Assembly (NCBI GenBank): GCA_963942565.1
Contig: OZ012690.1
Span: forward strand, 16,740,975-16,804,974
Direction: 5' to 3'
Length of the DNA stretch: 64,000 nt
Origin: Maea johnstoni
Taxonomy: Eukaryota; Annelida; Polychaeta; Spionida; Magelonidae
In this document: piece after piece, positions 1 through 20,400 of the stretch
Position numbering within the stretch: the stretch's first letter is position 1
How the letters are laid out: each line of letters opens with the position of its first letter
Position numbers and translations under genes: made by a program
The notes under the pieces: generated by a model
Seen by the model: only the letters and a program-made list of their open reading frames with translations
What the model was told of the DNA's origin: nothing
Databases searched by the model: none

Positions 1-545
1 TTTCAAAATTTACAACTTTTTTTCAAATGACATATTCTCATAATTACGCAGGTGATGATTACTGCAGGTTCAGAGTTACTTTAGGGATATCATAGACTAT
101 GCCCAATAAAAGGTATTTTTTGATGTTTTACTGCTGGAGATTCTTACAGGCCATAACGTTGAAAATTTTAGTCAGATATCTCCACACCAACTACACTTGG
201 TAACCCCATGTGCTCATAGCTAGCACCTATTTATAGCATCATGACCACAAGCCATTGTCTTGAGATCGTCGAGGTGCAACTGCCCTTTGTTTCCAGTGCT
301 CAGAAGTGATCAGCGAAGTATGTCCATTACTATCGATCCCATGCTTCCACACACGAGATTTCTCACTAAAATTTTCGATGGTATGCCTGTAAACGTCTTC
401 AGCAGTAATAAATCTAAAAAATACTTTTTATTGGGCATAGACAATGATATCCATAAGGTAATTCTGAACCTGCAGTGATCATCACCTGTGTAAGTAGTGA
501 GAATATGTCATTTGAGTGAAAAGTTGTAAATATTGAAATTATATA
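1..545. repeat. Fold-back (inverted repeat) element, left edge possibly cut
   Basis: The first ~130 bases and bases ~415-540 are imperfect reverse complements. Landmarks such as CAGGTGATGATTACTGCAGG on the left and CCTGCAGTGATCATCACCTG on the right pair over more than 100 bp, as do GCCCAATAAAAGGTA and its partner near 420. The centre is unrelated single-copy-looking DNA. The left arm reaches base 1, so the element may extend outside the window. No coding potential is seen. It is probably a MITE or fold-back element of unknown family. Confidence 0.7.
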
Positions 546-1748
546 AAATATGGGTTGACTAGGATTGTTGGCTATAACATTCTCTACCTGATAACATTCA
601 GGAATCTAGAGATATAACTGGCTATAAGGTTACGTCGCTGCGAGGTGTGTTTTGGGACGGGGCATTTGACTAGCTTGCAATGGTACCCATCACCTTAATG
701 CATCTATGCCCAAGAAACTACGTGGCAATCGGTCGTGCGGTCGTGCATTGTGACCGGGCTATTTACGCATTTAGTGCTAAAATTAAATGTCGTCACTGAA
801 TGTATACACATACAAGTATATTGATATATGCACGCAATGGCCTTGTACATCGCATTTACCAAGAGCCAATATGAATGTTTCCAATATTTGCTGATGTTAG
901 TATGCGAGTGATATTTCCAGTTACTAGTATATATGGCTGATAAAAGTGCCCAATTCAGCAGGTGTTTATTTTAATGTATTGTTATGATTTCCACCTGTCA
1001 GGCATTGTCGAACCACGTATATTGCTGATATGCTTTGATATCAGCAAAACTCTAATGTGAATACTAGAATGTTTCTACATTTATGCAACTTCTTAACTAT
1101 GCAAAATACTAAACGTGAATACCTAAAATAGGTTCAAACGGAACAAAATGTTTAGTGGGAATCATGTGAAAATGGCGGAATCGTTATGTTAGCAAAGGTT
1201 TACCTCTAGTGAAGACAAAATATCTGTATGGTATCAGTGGGTTATCTAAAGATAAAAGGAAAACGAAAAAATGCATTTGCTGAAGTCAATTTCTCGCGAC
1301 TGAATTAAAAGGGTTTTGAAATTGACATTTTGATACTAATACGTGTACTTTGCATTGATATTTTCAACCCGTTCTCTTCCCATAATTTCGTTGAAAATTT
1401 ATACACAGACAAAATATATACGGAACACAATAAAACAAACCAAGTCATTTTATATGTGTATGTAATCCAAATGTCGCAGATGTATATTCTTAATGTGTAT
1501 GTATCTGTATTGACCATATTTAGCTGTATCAAAGGTACTTAACTATACAGACATAAAAACAAACACATTACTGATATTGAAACAAAAAAAAACGAGAATA
1601 ACTAATTAACATTAGTCCTAGGGAGAAATAGTGTGGCTACTTTGGCCAGCGTGCATCTGATTCACGTCCAAGAACTTAATCCAATTCAAAACCCTGTACT
1701 AGTACCAGTATCTAGATCGCGAAAAAGAAGAACTAACCAATACCCTAT
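546..1748. other. Unassigned AT-rich DNA
   Basis: I see no exon, RNA gene or recognisable repeat here. Short overlapping reading frames on both strands near 1305-1542 are AT-rich and look like chance. The N-terminal exon of the lipase gene could lie here or further upstream, but nothing like a signal peptide followed by a matching donor could be identified. Confidence 0.4.
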
Positions 1749-2921
1749 TAGTCTAGCGGCCAAAGCCCGTACGGGCTCTAAATAAGGAGTTTGTTGCACC
1801 CCCCTGTAAGTAAAAGTTTGACACTCTAGGCTGATAGGTACATATATGTACTTCATGAAAATACTTTGTCGCGGGCCTGGGTCATGGTCAGTAAGGAGAT
1901 ACTGGACGTCAAACTGACCACTCTCTAGCTAAATGCTTAGCTGTTATAATGAGCAGGGGGAAAAGTAAACTATGCACAGATCTTGATAGGAGTGGTCAAA
2001 TGTATAATGTGACCCCTCATTTTGAAGCAGAGACATTATTCTTTAAAATGGTATGAGATTGATTGTCCATAGTGACCTTGGTCTAAAGGTCAAGGTCATG
2101 AAACAAGATTTTTTTTAAGAAAATGGCATGCTAGGAATGAATTGAATGGAGATCTTTTTTTAGATACTCCTAAAATTTCTTATTATTCATTCTAGCTGTT
2201 TGTCTATGTACGAGAATATCTCACCAATATAATTTACATGTATTATAATCATTTACTTGTCAAATTAACCTTTTGTGCACTATTGACCCTAGGTGTATGT
2301 GCAAATGCTATGCTATTATAATGGACAGGGGGATTAGTAGATCACGCACAGATCTTGATAGGAGTGGTTTAATGTACAATGTGACCCCTCATTTTGAAGC
2401 CAGCACATTATTCTCGAAGATGATATGAAATTTGTTGTCCCTAGTGACCTTGTTCCGAAGGTCAAGGTCATGAAATTATGTTTTTTTAAGAAATCGGCAT
2501 GTCTGGAATGAAATGAGTGGAGAATTTTTTTTAGGCACTCCTTCTGATTATTCATTCTAGCTGTTTGTTTGTGTACACTAATATCTTACCAATAGAATTT
2601 ACATATATAATAATCATTTACTTGTCAAGTTAACCTTTGGTGCACTATTGACCCTAGGTGTACGTGTAGAATAGTGAAGCCAGTTCAATATTTGAACTTT
2701 AGTCAATCCTGATGTATGTGTGTGTGTATTTAACCTGCAGGTATGTCAGTTTGTGTAGATGATGTTTACTTATCAATATAATCAGTGACCTTGAGCTAGG
2801 TGATTCATATGACCTTCAGTCAAAGGTCAAGGTCAACAGAAAATAGTACTATCGAAATACATTACTTATTCATATCTTAAGCTTGTGATGCCAATTTCTC
2901 CTCTGACAATCATAGAGAAAT
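1749..2921 (+). repeat. Left inverted arm of the YR element, with two internal tandem units
   Basis: This arm pairs with 5893-7033. Inside it a ~366 bp unit occurs twice (about 1946-2300 and 2315-2660), each with the phrase GTGACCCCTCATTTTGAAGC. Three copies of the nonamer TCAAGGTCA occur at 2090-2098, 2462-2470 and 2827-2835. No open reading frame of note is seen. Confidence 0.75.
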
Positions 2922-3549
2922 TACTTTCCCCTGAGGCCTATAGGGGATGCAATCTGTGTCCTGCCATCTTGAATCCTCTTACAATCGTGCTTTATCCTAT
3001 AAACATTATGAAGGCTAGGGGAGGATGGGTTGGGATATGAACAGGTAAGTATTTCTAAGTAATAGGTAAATTATCAATACTTTTCTGATAATCATCGAAA
3101 TATATTGCCTGTGTATATCTTGAAGCATTGTGTATACAAACAAATGCTGTGGTGGCGTGGGCACGAATACCTATACTTGGATGCTCCACCGAAGATTGTC
3201 GGTTCACACTATCGATAGCTTTTTTGAGTCATCCCTTGGTTTTTGAGGGGATGAAATGTGTTCATTCCCTTAAAATGGTTTTGGTGCTTTACAAATACCT
3301 TTACAAAGCCCAAATGGGGCAGTGAACATTGTCATATGGAGAGTGATTGCAGAGGTTCACTAAAAATACCGACTAAAAGTGGCCAGAAACGGAAGCCACC
3401 ATTTTCCTTCCATTAATGGCTTGGATCTATGGGACTAGCCTGTAACCAGCTACCCCTGTGGCCTGATGCCAGTTTAGACCCATAGATCTCGCAGTGAGGT
3501 CCTGCCCATAAGCTCCAATGGGCCTTGGGCAAGTGATCTAGCAACTTGA

Positions 3550-3892
3550 CAGGCCTCAACGCTAACTCAAAATGATACTGGCCCTGTAGGACCAGTAACA
3601 CCTAGCACCTACTGGTCCTGCAAAATGTTTACTGGTCCTACATTTTTTCTTTAACATAACAAGAAAGAACTTTGCATAAGATTCACCACAACATTTATCT
3701 TTATAAATTTTATCTTCATTTATTTCATAAACAATTGGGGACATTCTCAGGGGGAAACTTTTTAACAAGAATGTCTCCAAATGTTTACTGGCCCTGTACG
3801 ACCAGTTGAGGTCTTTTTTTACTGGCCCGAAGCTGTTTTGGGGAATTTTTACTGGCCTGGGGCCATAGGTTCACCCTGAGCGTCCAGCCCTG
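3550..3892. mobile_element. Small TIR element (MITE) nested in the YR element
   Basis: The ends are similar in reverse complement: CAGGCCTCAACGCTAACTC on the left, and CAGGGCTGGACGCTCAGGG read from the right. CTTGA flanks both sides (3545-3549 and 3893-3897), consistent with a 5 bp target-site duplication. The interior is non-coding and repeats TACTGGTCC / TACTGGCC. It interrupts recombinase-like sequence, so it is younger than the host element. The CAGGG ends are hAT-like. Confidence 0.6.
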
Positions 3893-5892
3893 CTTGAGAA
3901 AGGCCCAAGTCAGTTTCAAATCTCAGGCCATGATTTTCCCTCATGAGTGTGTGCAGAACCTGATTGATGTTGGCCGATGGGCGATCCCCATGATAGTAGC
4001 AATTAAGCCAAAGATTGTACTGGGTTACACATCTTGCCTAGGTCTGAAAGAAACTCTGCTATTTGGTATACAGGGGTAGAATCGGGGTCCAGATCTCTAG
4101 CTGCGCACCACTGCCAGAAGTGGGCAAGCCGGGCATTGTGAACTCTTTGGGCAGATTCCCTCCTACCTCTGGAGGCAATGTCGGCAACCGCTTTAGGGTC
4201 TGGGGATGAGTCCTACCCTGCTTGATTGGTATAGGATACCATGGTTAAATTGTTCAATTAGACTTTGCCCAGCCCTGGGCTTGTCCCACAAAGTGCTGGA
4301 GGGTCACCCATGCTGCCTGGAGTTCCACCCAGTTGATGTGCTTTACCATCCATTTTTCGGGTCAGAAGCCATTTTATTACCCAGGTGACTGCCCCACCAA
4401 AAGGCCTGGCTGACCCAGAAGCCTTGTGCTTAGAGCCCTATTGCTTCTAGGGGATCCTGAACTGAGTTCTGAACTGAACTTTTAACTGCATTTTTAGTGA
4501 GATCCTGATAGTACACAAGGTAAGTAACGACGCTATGACATCGGCCACAGCCTCTGCCTGGAAATCCCTTAAAGGTGCTAGTAACGCACAACCGCTAGCA
4601 GCTCCTCCTCCATGTAGCAAGGCCTGTGCAATAAATACCTGCCTCTTGAGCAGGATGTTTGGCAAGTGGTTGATAGTGGCAAACTCCTCCCCATCCTTTG
4701 CCCCCACCAGAAATGTCCAGGTGAAGTCTTACTCACCCAGTGAGGGATAGGTCCTCCACATCACAATTCGTGAAGATTAACCACCTCTAGTGTGGTCTGT
4801 CTGGCTGGGTGAACACACAGAAAGGGTCATGGGGGGGGGGGGGGGGGGGGGTGGTGTAGTCTTAGAGCTTTCTCCAACATCCAAGTTTGCCTCCGTATGT
4901 AGGTATCCCCTTCCAGGTCATTGATATCCAGGATGGATGCTAAGCCTGCCACCGAGTCTGGCCTCTTCACTCCCTAGACTGCCAAAGTGGGCGCCAACTC
5001 CTCTTTTCAAATATCAAAGACACAGACCTCCTCATGCACTGGACGAGGTGTCTGAATCTGTGAGACAGCAGGATGAAGCACCGTGAGTAGTCGAGTAACC
5101 TCAGGGGGTCTGCCCATATGACAGCACTGATCGCTATTCCTCTGCTGATAGTCCCGTGGGCAGGGAGTCCACTGCTGTGCTGATGCAGTCACCATGGCAT
5201 GGGGTGTCCAAAATGATTAGTCTCGGGAGCACAGCCAGCTGAGGGACTGCCAATTTGGCTAAGGTCTGCACCCTTACCCATTGCTTGGTCTTCTTAGATA
5301 TTGATTTGGAGGCGGAACCCTTAGAGGCTTTAGCCCTCAAAGGTTCAACATTCAGGACCATTACCACCAACTCTGGGACCGTGGCCACTGAAGCTTTGAT
5401 GGGACACAGTTCGAGCCTAGACTTCTAGACTTGTGAACTGCCCTTTGTTCCCTCACAGGACTAGCCTGTGCGTGTGCAGGTGAGATTTATTCCACACAGG
5501 CAATGATCGGTTAATGGTTTGTTGTCTTTGGACCACATAGCCCAGCAGGTAGAGTGGTACACTCCTCCCCGACACACTCGATGGCCATAGGGGCTCGGCC
5601 TACAATACTGGCTTTGAGGGACGATCCAACATGCCTTCCACAGAGCAGTGTCAGGCTAGATGCTTCCCCAAGGAGTCTAGGTACTCATTGTTTATAGAGT
5701 TGTGATCCATCATCTTGTTTTCTGAAATAATGGCGATTCAACTAAGAAAAGAAACAATTATAAATCAAAATCTATGAAACCAGCTAAACTCAAAGGGAGC
5801 GTTCAGATTCTTGTAATACTCCCTAATTTGAGTTGACTTATAAGGTGTATGCGTGCTAAAAACGACGAAGTTTGTGAAGAACAACAGAGCAG

Positions 5893-7033
5893 TGATTGTC
5901 AGAGAATTGATTGACTTCACAAGCTTCAAGATATGACCTGTAGTGTATTTCGATAGTAATATTTTCTGTTGACCTTGACCTGAAGGTCAGATAAAATATC
6001 TAGGCCAATGTCACCAGGCATATTGATAACTAAACCTATTTTTAATTGACTGAAAACTTACAGGTTAAATAATCACATGCATACAGCCGAATTGACTGTG
6101 TAAAGCATTTCAAGTATTGAACTGGCTTCACCATTTTACCCAGACATCTAGGGTCAAGTGCACCGAAGGTTAGTTTTACAAGTAAATGACTACTATACAT
6201 GTAAATTCTATTCATAATACATTCTTCTACAGAGAAGAAACAGCTAGAATGAATAATCAGAAACTTCAGAAAAAAGTTCTACATTCGCTTCATTCCAGGC
6301 ATGCCGATATCTTAAAAAAATGATTTCATGACCTTGACCTTTGGACCAAGGTCACTAGGGACAACAAATGTTATAGTCTCTTAAGGAATAATGTGTGGGC
6401 TTCAAAATGAGGGGTCACATTATACATTTAACCCATCCTATCAAGATCTATGCATGATTTACTTATTCCCTGTTCATCATAATAGCTTTGCATTTACACA
6501 TACACCTAGGGTCAATAGTGCACCAAAGGTTAATTTGACCAGAAAATGGTTAATATGCATGCATATTCTATTGGTAAGATATAGTTGTACATAGACAAAC
6601 AGCTAAAATGAATAATAAGAAACTTTAGGAGTAACTTAAATAACATCTCCATTCATTTCATTCCTAACATACCAATTTCTTAAAAAAAAATTGTTTCATG
6701 ACCTTGACCTTTAGACAAAGGTCACTGGACAATCAATCTCATACCATCTTAAAGAACAATGTATCTGCTTCAACATGAGGGGTCACATTATAAATTTAAC
6801 TACTCCTATCAGGATCTGTGCATGGTTTATCTATTTCCCTGCTCACTATAATAGCTAAGCATTTAGCCAGAGAGTGGTCAGTTTGACGTCCAGTATCTCC
6901 TTACTGACCATGACGCAGGCCCGCGACAAAGTATTTTCATGAAGTACATATATGTACCTATCAGCCTACAGTGTCAAACTTTTACTTACAGGGGGGTGCA
7001 ACAGAATCCTAATTTTAGGGTTTTGGCCGCTAG
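5893..7033 (-). repeat. Right inverted arm of the YR element
   Basis: This is the reverse-complement counterpart of 1749-2921, including the duplicated internal unit and the end motif TTTGGCCGCTAG. TGACCTTGA, the complement of TCAAGGTCA, is present at 5970-5978, 6329-6337 and 6699-6707, matching the three copies in the left arm. Confidence 0.75.
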
Positions 7034-7067
7034 CCTATATTTCGAAACACACTATTTTCTCTGCAGA

Positions 7068-7115
7068 ACAAAATCCTGGTGGTGGGGATGGGGACCACTA
7101 GTTAATGATCTTCCT
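7068..7115 (+). pseudogene. Damaged partial duplicate of a lipase exon
   Basis: A splice-acceptor-like TTTTCTCTGCAG at 7056-7067 is followed by exon-like sequence almost identical to the start of the exon at 8002 (shared stretch GGTGGGGATGGGGACCACTA). It then jumps straight to the equivalent of AATGATCTTCCT and ends at a GTATGT donor-like site that merges with the microsatellite. About 45 bp of the true exon are missing. It looks like a local duplication, later separated from the functional exon by the MITE and microsatellites. Whether it is ever spliced is unknown. Confidence 0.55.
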
Positions 7116-7116
7116 G

Positions 7117-7299
<183 letters not shown>

Positions 7300-7300
7300 A

Positions 7301-7798
7301 CCGTAATTTCGCGTGTATAAGACGCACCCGTATATAAGACGCACCCCTTGTCCAGGCCTTTAAAATGATGTATAGACCTTAGCTTTGTGTATAGTGCGCA
7401 CCCCCTTTTCAGAATTATTGTAGGAAATCAACTCCTCATGAATAACGCTAGAAAGGCAGTAAAACGCATATTGAGATGAGTGAAATGTGACATCACCGTG
7501 ACATCAATGCGTATCACCCTGTGTCGGTACTCACTTCCCATTGTCCTAGGCATGTCACATGGATTGTAATCAGTAAATTCTAGCGGAGGGTGGTTTGCTT
7601 ATAACAATTCATCAATGACAAGGCAAACTTCGATGGGCATTGTCTTGGCCGCATTATAATTGTAATTGGCGATCTCCGAGTGGCCTGGTAACTCGATGTA
7701 AAACATCCTAGATTTCTAGCTTTGTGTATAAGACGCACCCCCGATTTGAATGTAAAAATTAGTGTAAAAAAGTGCGTCTTATACACGCGAAATTACGG
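7301..7798 (+). mobile_element. ~498 bp MITE with TA target duplication, copy 1
   Basis: It starts CCGTAATTTCGCGTGTATAA and ends with the exact reverse complement TTATACACGCGAAATTACGG, giving terminal inverted repeats of about 28 bp. TA flanks both ends, as for Tc1/mariner-like insertions, although here TA is also part of the surrounding microsatellite. Sub-terminal repeats of the phrase TATAAGACGCACC occur at both ends. There is no transposase, so it is non-autonomous. A second copy lies at 9087-9586 in reverse orientation. Confidence 0.85.
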
Positions 7799-7800
7799 TA

Positions 7801-7953
<153 letters not shown>

Positions 7954-8001
7954 CCCAAATGTCGCCAGTGTATCTTAATCACATTATAATTTTCTCTGCA
8001 G

Positions 8002-15316
<7,315 letters not shown>

Positions 15317-15362
15317 CCTCATGCAATGGTGGTAGATGCTCTGTTTTGACCTAAGTCTGATA

Positions 15363-15368
15363 AATAAA
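15363..15368 (+). terminator. Polyadenylation signal of the lipase gene
   Basis: AATAAA lies 46 bases after the proposed stop codon, with GT-rich sequence (TGCGTTGAATTGTTCC) about 25 bases further on. The position is right for the 3' end of the transcript. Confidence 0.55.
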
Positions 15369-15379
15369 AGACCATACCT

Positions 15380-15806
15380 GCACTGCAAAATGCGTTGAAT
15401 TGTTCCATTTCTAACTGGGTTATTCTACCTCAACTGTTTGTTTTTTTACAATTGGCATATTATGTCCTAGATTGAGTCTACTTATTAATGTTACTTGTTA
15501 GGACTGAGCATTTTAATCCGTAATATCTTCCATATAATATATCATATCAAGTTAATTGTATGTCATATCAAATCAAAACTATTGTAAATGGACATGATTT
15601 TAGATTTTGTGTCATTTTAATGTGGTCAAGAAAGTAATTCCACTGCAATGAACAAGCAGCTTACATCAAACTTTCGTATCGTATCTTTATTGACTGTGTA
15701 GAAGGCGAGACAGTGTAGAAGATGATACAGTTAAAACTATTCACTTTCTTATTCAAAACAAGTCATCTATATAGAAGGAAGGATACAGTGGGATGGACAA
15801 ATAAAA

Positions 15807-15875
<69 letters not shown>

Positions 15876-17470
15876 CAGGTTATGTTAGTTTCAAACATAT
15901 GAGTTTAGTGTTGTAGTATGGTATCACTGCGCCATCTATACACAAAAGGGCGTACTAAATTTTCTCAAAATCACTGAAAGGGAAGTATGCCGACTGATAA
16001 AACCTACCATTGACGAGTGACCTGAGGTTTGATTGTGTTTAAGATTATTTCAATAACATTACTCATAACTTTAAAAATTCTACATCCCTAAATGGAAATA
16101 GGGGTCTATAATATACTCTATCAATTAGAGGAAATGGCGTATGTAAAAAGGCCTAATTTCTTATTTCAGCTTTAACTTATACTAGATCTACTCACGATGG
16201 TTGTTAGGTTCTATCTTTTACAATAAGCACAGGTACCTCTGTAACGTGTTTACCTGAAATGCAACAGAAGAGAATCGTGTCATCAATAACCATGTAATCT
16301 GAACACCAACCCATACGATATACAAACAGATTATGTGGATCAGTGAGGATTACTTCACTTATCAGGAGGAAATGAATTTTAAAGTTCATTATAAATTTAC
16401 GTTGTCGCAACCTCCCAGACTGAACATTGCATGACAATATGTGCATCGCATCCTTCATTGCATTATAATCACTCGTCTCACAAATCTAACTACTGTGGCA
16501 GGACCTCTTCTAACTGGGCTCTTCTGATTTTCGCTAGCTACATCCACACCATATTTTTTAATGATTTTTACATCAGAGGCCGTGCATCAGTCAAAGAAAT
16601 ACTAGTGTGTCTGCTATCACCAACCAGACCAGGTACTTACATTTTTTTCCATAACTAACGACAGATTTAACAGTGAACATTGTAAAAACGCTGTGATCTC
16701 GCACATTCGCGCTAGGTGACGTGCTTTCTTATTGCACTTTGGCGGTCATCTTTGAAGGTTCTACACACTTGCCGAGATTTTATACAGAAGACAGGATCGT
16801 CTTCCCAGCCCTCCACGTTAGAAGGACATAGTTTACTCGTTGCTTTACTGATCTAGAACTGATCTATACTGATACTATAAGGTCAGGTAAAACATTGGCG
16901 CTGTGATTCAGTGGTTTCGCCTGTTTTAATTGCTGTTTTTAATGGATCCAGGATATTAATAGAACCAACTGATCGTCTTATAAGATGATCTTTAGGAAGG
17001 AAATCAGACGTTCGATCAATATTTTGCTTTGAATTAGTGATTGATTACATTGTAATTTTAACTTGTCAACTTAATCGCTATTTATCGACGTCTGTCAAAT
17101 AGAAATCATGAATCTTCGCTTTTCAACTACATAAATCTGTCATGCAATGATACTCAATTGTTCGTACACCTACTAAATGTGGTTTTGCATGTGATCTTTG
17201 TATTTAGTGTTAACGTCCACTTGTTGACATTGATCACCGGTGCATGCTGGTTTTGAGAAGATTTGTACATGATAACAAAATGTTCACCGTTTTTTATGGT
17301 TCTGATTAACTGATCACCGGTTTCAACAGAATAAAGTTCATCGTTTTAGATGGTTAAATAACAAATACAACTAGATCACTGTGTTCAATGGTATTTTGAT
17401 TAATCATCAGTTCAGTAAAACGGTTAAACTATACTTAACACCAATTGAAGTTTACTGTGTGTAAAACAAA
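15380..17470. other. Intergenic DNA with one (TA)31 microsatellite
   Basis: A TA dinucleotide tract lies at 15812-15873. The rest shows no recognised exon. The segment 16880-17470 immediately precedes the gypsy-type fossil and could include its leader or a diverged LTR, but I found no matching copy on the far side. Confidence 0.45.
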
Positions 17471-20400
17471 ATGACGTTCTCTGACAAGATATTGAACATC
17501 AATACTGCAAGCTCCAACGATCTTCGACATATCTGTGGCATTGGAGAATGCTCGTGTCAACACATTGAGCGTAATCGTTCACAGAAACAACCTCTAGGTC
17601 ATTACGCTGCGTGGAGGGATTTCTAAGAGCATCCGCAGCTGCAGTCAACACTTTGTCAATTAAAGAGCGATGGAATTCTTACGGAATCAAAGATTATAGT
17701 GTGGATGAACACTACGAATCCCCAGACAACCATATGTCCAACACTGCAATGACAAGAAGTAAGACAACTACAGAACCATCATCAAAAGATAGTGCAGGGT
17801 TACAAGAGCCTCCAGTACGTCAATCGCCAACGCCATCAGGTGACAAAACAACAGAAACTCTGAGTACTGGAAGTGTTCAAATTCTAAGTTTGTTCGGGCA
17901 CATGACAGAGCAAATGACAACGCTTCAGGAGTAACGTAAACAAGACCAAATCACAAATCAGCAAATGTTTCAGTCGATGGAATCAAGGCTGATGCGAATG
18001 ATTGAGAGTTGATTTCCTTTTGCTCGACCAAAAAAAGAACAAAAACAAGACAAATAAAGCTCACGTCATCCCATAACTGTCAAGAATGAAGATTTCAAGT
18101 TGCCTCCGCCACAGCAATACTTTAATGGGAGACGAGTTCAACCAACCTCAGTTGACACATCAAACGTTTATGCCAGATCTACTGCACCATCTTATTCTCG
18201 AGATCAAAATCCACCAGCGAAGTTATGCTTACCCCTCTGCAAGAGTTATGGGCTTGCTCTTGTAAGGCTTCGTCAAAGGAGCAAACAGTGGCACTGGGTA
18301 AGACTTTGATTGAATTTCAGGATATCTTCTCCAAAAATGACACTGATTTTGGCTGTTTTACCGCGGTTAAGCATAAAATCAATACTGGATATGCCAAGGC
18401 AATCAGACAGAGAATGAATAGAACACCACTGGGATTTGAAAAAGAAGGAAAAGAACATCTAGAGGGATTAGTTTATCAGGTATAATTCAAACTTCTTCAT
18501 CGGAATGGGCATCACCACCTGTTCTCGTCAGGAAAAAAGATGGCAAGGTCCGATGGTGCATCCACTACAGAGCGCTGAATGACAAGACAGTGTCAAATAT
18601 CACCGAATGTCTAGACATACTAGGGAACAATCCGTTTTACAGTGGTCTTGACATGACAAGTGGATATTACCAAATGGAGATAGAGGAGATTGATCATCCA
18701 AAGACTGCTTTCCTCACTCCTTATGGATTGTGTGAGCACTGTCGCATGCCATTTGGGCATTGCAATGCTCCCGCTACCTTCCAGCATGCAATGATGCTAC
18801 TCCTCAGGGGATTGACATGGGAAGAGGTATTGGCTTACCTAGATGATGTCACCATCTTGGGAAAAGACTTTTATGATCATCCTAATAACCTGATCACAAT
18901 CTTCCAGAGGTTCAGATATAACAACCTTAAGTTGAAGCCAAAAAAGTGTTTCCTATTCCAGACTCAAATCATGTTTCTGGGGAAACTGGTGACCAAAAAC
19001 GGTTTATCTGTAAACCCAGACAGTACATCTGTTATCACGAAGTGGCCAAAACCAACAACTGTTAAAGAGGTTCAGAAGTTCCTTGGTTTGGTGAACTATC
19101 ACCATACCCATCTGAAGGACTTTGGCAACATCGCCCAGGTCTTATATGATCTTCCCAAGAAAGGTGAAAAATTCGCCTGGACACAAGAACATGGAGAAGC
19201 CTTTGAGAAATTAAAGTCTGCTTTGATATCGGCTCCATGCCTGGCATTTCCGCGAAACACCTCCGAGCCATTTGCATTGGATACAGATGCGTCGGAGGTG
19301 GAAAAGCTGATTAGCTACGGCAGTTTCATTCTAACCCAGCGCAATTATTGAACAACAAAAAAGGAGCTTCTTGCAATTTTCAGATTTACCAGGCAGTTCA
19401 AGCACTATCTTTTGGGACAACAGTTTTATGTACACACAGATCACATTTGTCTTGGTTGGTTGATGGGTTTCAAGAATCCAACTGGAATGCTGGCTAGATA
19501 GTTAGAAGAACTTAGCCAATATGACATGATATGACCGTCTCTTCATTGGAAAGGGAAACATCATGAAAATGCATATTAGCTTTCAAGAATGCCTGACAGA
19601 GTTCCATATTGCCAGTATTACAGAGCGGGTTGTAAACCTGAAAATCTTCCATGCTACAAGCCTGACGAGAACTGCAAGTTTTGCACACAAGCTCACCAAC
19701 AATGGTCTCGATTCAAAGATGATGTTGATGATGTCATTCCTCTGGCCGTTCATCAGATCTGTAGACTGAAGAAGGAAGACAACCATGAACAAGATCACCG
19801 GTCTGCACTAGTAACTCTTCTGGTGGGTGATATCACTGAGAGTGTACAGATTACAGATGAAGGTTTGGAATTGGCAGTATGTGAAGTTGCAGAAGATGAT
19901 GACAACCCCGCTGTGAAAATCACCCACACTTATTCTTCCTACATCTTTACATCTTTCGTTTCCTGCTGTAAAATACTTCTGGATCAACAAACCACTCCTA
20001 GAAGTGAAAGATAGGGTTCTTTTCTATCGGTGGGTAGATGAAGAGAAAGAAAGAAACAGCTCATCGTACCACATTCATTGAAGAAAGAAGTTTCATCAAT
20101 GTCATTATCTCAAACTATCCGGGCATCCTGGAATGACGTGAACCTGCAAGCGTTTGCATCTGGTAAAGGATGAGAACAGATTGTAATCTGTATATCTAGT
20201 CCTGCTCACAGTGTAATTGTCAGAGGAAAGCTAGCATCAGAGCTAGAGCAGAACTAGGATCTTGTCATGCTGGTGCGCCCATGGAAAGGTTGCACCTTGA
20301 CATCTTAGGTCCCTTTCCATAGAGCAGGAAAGGAAACAAATATGTCTTCATGGTTTGTCAATTCACTAAGTGGATGCAAGCATACCCACTTCCTCGTCAA

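Larger units (their letters stand above)
1749..7033 (-). mobile_element. Fossil tyrosine-recombinase (DIRS-like) element with ~1.15 kb inverted arms
   Basis: Two arms, 1749-2921 and 5893-7033, are reverse complements of each other at moderate identity. The outer ends share CTAGCGGCC. A possible 5 bp duplication CCTAT lies at 1744-1748 and 7034-7038. Between the arms, the - strand carries coding remnants in the order expected of a YR retroelement: an N-terminal/gag-like region (about 5740-4440), then a region resembling the N-terminal SAM-like domain of DIRS-type tyrosine recombinases (about 4240-3890). No reverse transcriptase is seen, so this is probably a deletion derivative. It is broken, with several breaks, and diverged enough to be old. 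The family call is inference. Confidence 0.55.

Noticed and set aside
1749-7033. A Polinton-type element, suggested by the long terminal inverted repeats
   Set aside because: No polymerase, integrase, ATPase or capsid-like region is visible. The coding remnants fit a tyrosine-recombinase element better.
16204-16458. An 84-codon - strand frame with a hydrophobic stretch
   Set aside because: No family motif, no supporting splice sites and no neighbour that would make sense of it. It could be a chance frame or a very decayed coding remnant.
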